Shown: positions 6,537 to 8,252 of the stretch, piece by piece | Layout of the letters: each line of letters begins with the position of its first letter | Numbering within the stretch: the stretch's first letter is position 1 | NCBI GenBank assembly: GCA_017628935.1 | Contig: JAGBYC010000084.1 | Span: forward strand, 1 to 8,252 | Source: Clostridia bacterium | Lineage (GTDB): Bacteria > Bacillota > Clostridia > Christensenellales > Borkfalkiaceae | Reading direction: 5' to 3' | DNA: 8,252 bases | Notes under the pieces: model-generated | The model's input: the letters and a program-made list of their open reading frames with translations, nothing else | What the model was told of the DNA's origin: nothing | Databases searched by the model: none | Program-made: the position numbers and the translations under genes

Positions 6537-8252
6537 TTAAGTAACCGTTATCGTAAACGTCTTATAAGCAATATTACCTGCTTTATCCATAGCAACGTAA
6601 ACTAACTTATATTCGCCAGCCACTTCAAACTTATAAGTAGCCGTACTATAACCATTTACTTGCACGGCCTTGTAGCCGTAATTAGGCGTTTCGATAAATA
6701 CGTATTTTAAAATGTTTGCGTTAGTGCTTACGTTGTCGGTTGCAGTAAAACTTCTTACCGTAAGATAGCTGTTTACTCTTGCCGTTGTAGTTACTTGACC
6801 ACTTATCTCAATAACTGGGTTTTCAGTGTCAACAACGGTTGCTAAATACTTAAGATTAGTAACGTTACCCTCTTCGTCACGCGAAGTGTAAGTAATAGTA
6901 TACACACCGTACACACTTGCCACAAAACTATTTGTTCTATTTGCCTTTACACCACTTAAAATAGTAGTGCCGTTAGGGTCTACAACGGTAACGTTGGTTG
7001 TGCAATTAGTAGAGCACATATCGTACGCTTTTGCCGTTGGTAAAACTATCGTTTCAAGATAATCGTAAACGGTATCAACGCTTCCGTTCGTTACAACTTT
7101 AGGACCGTTAACGTCGTTACCAGTAGAAAATAAATATCTACCTTGATTATAGAAAGACGCTATGCTAAACCTATTATTTGCACTTGTACTTACAATTTCG
7201 TCAACTATAACGCTTACGTAAATTTTATCACTTGTAAAGCCGTTAAACTCAGCGCCACTATCAAAATTAGTAAGATTTAAAATTAAGTTGCCGTTAGCGT
7301 CTACAAGTTCAGTTTTCGATTTAAGCTTAAATAAAATTGTAGATATGTAATCAACGTCGCAAATTTCGCCTTTAGTATACGATTTATTGCCATTACCCGT
7401 AGTGACGTAAACGCTGTCGTGGTTTTTAGTAGTTAAACTAAGCGTAATAACTTCGTTTGCCATAGTGCTATCACTTAATACCACCGAAACTTTGTTAAAG
7501 TTTGCATAGCCGTTTTCAAAACTAAGACCAAGCGAAAATTCGCTTGCTTGTAACGGAATTAAATAGTTAATTTTAGCGCCGTTTTTTAAAGGTCTAAAGA
7601 AATATTCAATATCTCCACTTTCTAACGCACCTACAGCCAAAGAAACGTCGTTACTATCAAAGCCCCAGTATTTTACAAGGCTATTAACGCTATATAAAAC
7701 TATTTCGTTAGAGTAAACTACTTCAGTTTCGCCCATTAACGACGTTGCTTCATAACGAATTTTCATTCTGTCAGCCGAAGTAGACGGAATGTAAACGTAG
7801 TCGCCCGTTTCGTTTGCGCTTACTAAAACGTAATTAGCGTCACTAACTTGAGTGCCGGCAGTATAACTAACTGCGTATACCTTAACTGGCACTTCTTCCC
7901 CGTAACCTAAGAAGGTGTAGTAATCGTACGCCTTAGGAACGTTTAAAATTATTGCGCCGTTTTTATATTCAGTAGGAACAACTATATCGTTAAGTCTAAT
8001 AACCGGTTTTTGAGAAATTTCGGTTTGAATATTAAACGATTTTTCTACGCTTTTACCGATATAGTCGGTAACCACGTAAGAAATAATATAGTTACCAGCA
8101 CTTTCAACTGTAAAACTATTATTTTTAACGTCAACGGTGTTTTCGCCGTTTTTAACAACGACGCTAACGTTTAAATTGCCCGAACCACCACTTACCGAAT
8201 AGGCAGGTAAAATTATTCTTTCGCCTGCAAACGCCCTTTCGCTAAGCGCGCT
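6537..8252 (-). CDS. Large, presumably extracellular protein with bacterial Ig-like domains, C-terminal part (5' end outside window)
   Basis: The frame is open from the window edge (8252) through 571 codons to TAA at 6537-6539. A GTG at 8075 is internal: 59 coherent codons precede it, including an Ig-like strand pattern that runs through it. Using visible numbering, there is an Ig-like module at about 9-80, a beta-rich module at 83-189, a larger beta-rich segment at about 190-381 that could be a jelly-roll or laminin-G-like sugar-binding domain (WGFDSND near its start, two stretches of alternating hydrophobics), and Ig-like modules at 383-477 and 478-571. The three Ig-like modules share an ending of the form GxYxIxYxxxDxxG: AGNYIISYVVTDYIGKS, YGVYTITYTSRDEEGNV and AGEYKLVYVAMDKAGNI. 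A CSTNC pair (visible residues 413-417) could form a disulfide. No LPXTG motif, SLH domain or membrane helix ends the protein, so any signal peptide, anchor or catalytic domain must be upstream. Likely a secreted or surface glycan-binding protein; function unproven. Confidence 0.75.
   Translation of the reverse strand, partial: SALSERAFAGERIILPAYSVSGGSGNLNVSVVVKNGENTVDVKNNSFTVESAGNYIISYVVTDYIGKSVEKSFNIQTEISQKPVIRLNDIVVPTEYKNGAIILNVPKAYDYYTFLGYGEEVPVKVYAVSYTAGTQVSDANYVLVSANETGDYVYIPSTSADRMKIRYEATSLMGETEVVYSNEIVLYSVNSLVKYWGFDSNDVSLAVGALESGDIEYFFRPLKNGAKINYLIPLQASEFSLGLSFENGYANFNKVSVVLSDSTMANEVITLSLTTKNHDSVYVTTGNGNKSYTKGEICDVDYISTILFKLKSKTELVDANGNLILNLTNFDSGAEFNGFTSDKIYVSVIVDEIVSTSANNRFSIASFYNQGRYLFSTGNDVNGPKVVTNGSVDTVYDYLETIVLPTAKAYDMCSTNCTTNVTVVDPNGTTILSGVKANRTNSFVASVYGVYTITYTSRDEEGNVTNLKYLATVVDTENPVIEISGQVTTTARVNSYLTVRSFTATDNVSTNANILKYVFIETPNYGYKAVQVNGYSTATYKFEVAGEYKLVYVAMDKAGNIAYKTFTITVT

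Noticed and set aside
8073..8075. GTG at 8075 as the start of the Ig-like protein
   Set aside because: The frame stays open to the window edge for 59 more codons with a continuous Ig-like strand pattern across the GTG, and no ribosome binding site precedes it.
1..8252. tRNA or rRNA genes, CRISPR arrays, insertion sequences, phage or toxin-antitoxin genes
   Set aside because: Nothing resembling them was seen: genes are tightly packed, no regularly spaced direct repeats or terminal inverted repeats stood out, and no transposase or integrase motifs occur.

Overview
The window looks like low-GC DNA from a Gram-positive bacterium, most likely an anaerobic, glycan-degrading member of the Clostridia. 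The grounds are the AT-rich sequence, the strong AGGAGG-type ribosome binding sites, a Firmicutes-style lipobox on the exported protein, and surface proteins built from bacterial Ig-like domains. A gut Christensenellales-like lineage would fit, but that assignment is inference from gene content and was not tested.

Layout. Positions 1-657 (plus strand) hold the C-terminal part of a DUF1846/UPF0371 protein whose start lies outside the window. A strong hairpin with T-runs follows at 664-711. It sits between convergent transcription units and may terminate both. Positions 712-843 are AT-rich with no supportable gene. From 8252 down to 844 everything is on the minus strand and reads as one polycistronic unit: (i) the C-terminal 571 residues of a large Ig-like-domain protein, presumed extracellular, open at the window edge; (ii) a 727-residue DUF4838 lipoprotein resembling alpha-glucuronidase/hexosaminidase-type glycosidases; then the complete L-rhamnose catabolic set (iii) rhaB, (iv) rhaA and (v) rhaD. 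Gaps between genes are 1 to 17 nt. Each gene's Shine-Dalgarno sequence abuts, overlaps or precedes the stop codon of the gene before it, and no internal promoter is visible.

How the genes work together. RhaA isomerises L-rhamnose to L-rhamnulose, RhaB phosphorylates it to L-rhamnulose-1-phosphate, and RhaD splits that into dihydroxyacetone phosphate and L-lactaldehyde. All three enzymes are full length with their key residues visible. The two exported proteins upstream are of unproven function. Their place in the same unit suggests capture and breakdown of a rhamnose-containing glycan outside the cell, feeding rhamnose to RhaA. No rhamnose transporter, regulator, mutarotase or lactaldehyde-processing enzyme lies in the window. 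The regulator and transporter may be upstream of 8252. The most interesting part is the uncharacterised surface pair (Ig-like protein plus DUF4838 lipoprotein) joined to an otherwise standard rhamnose operon.
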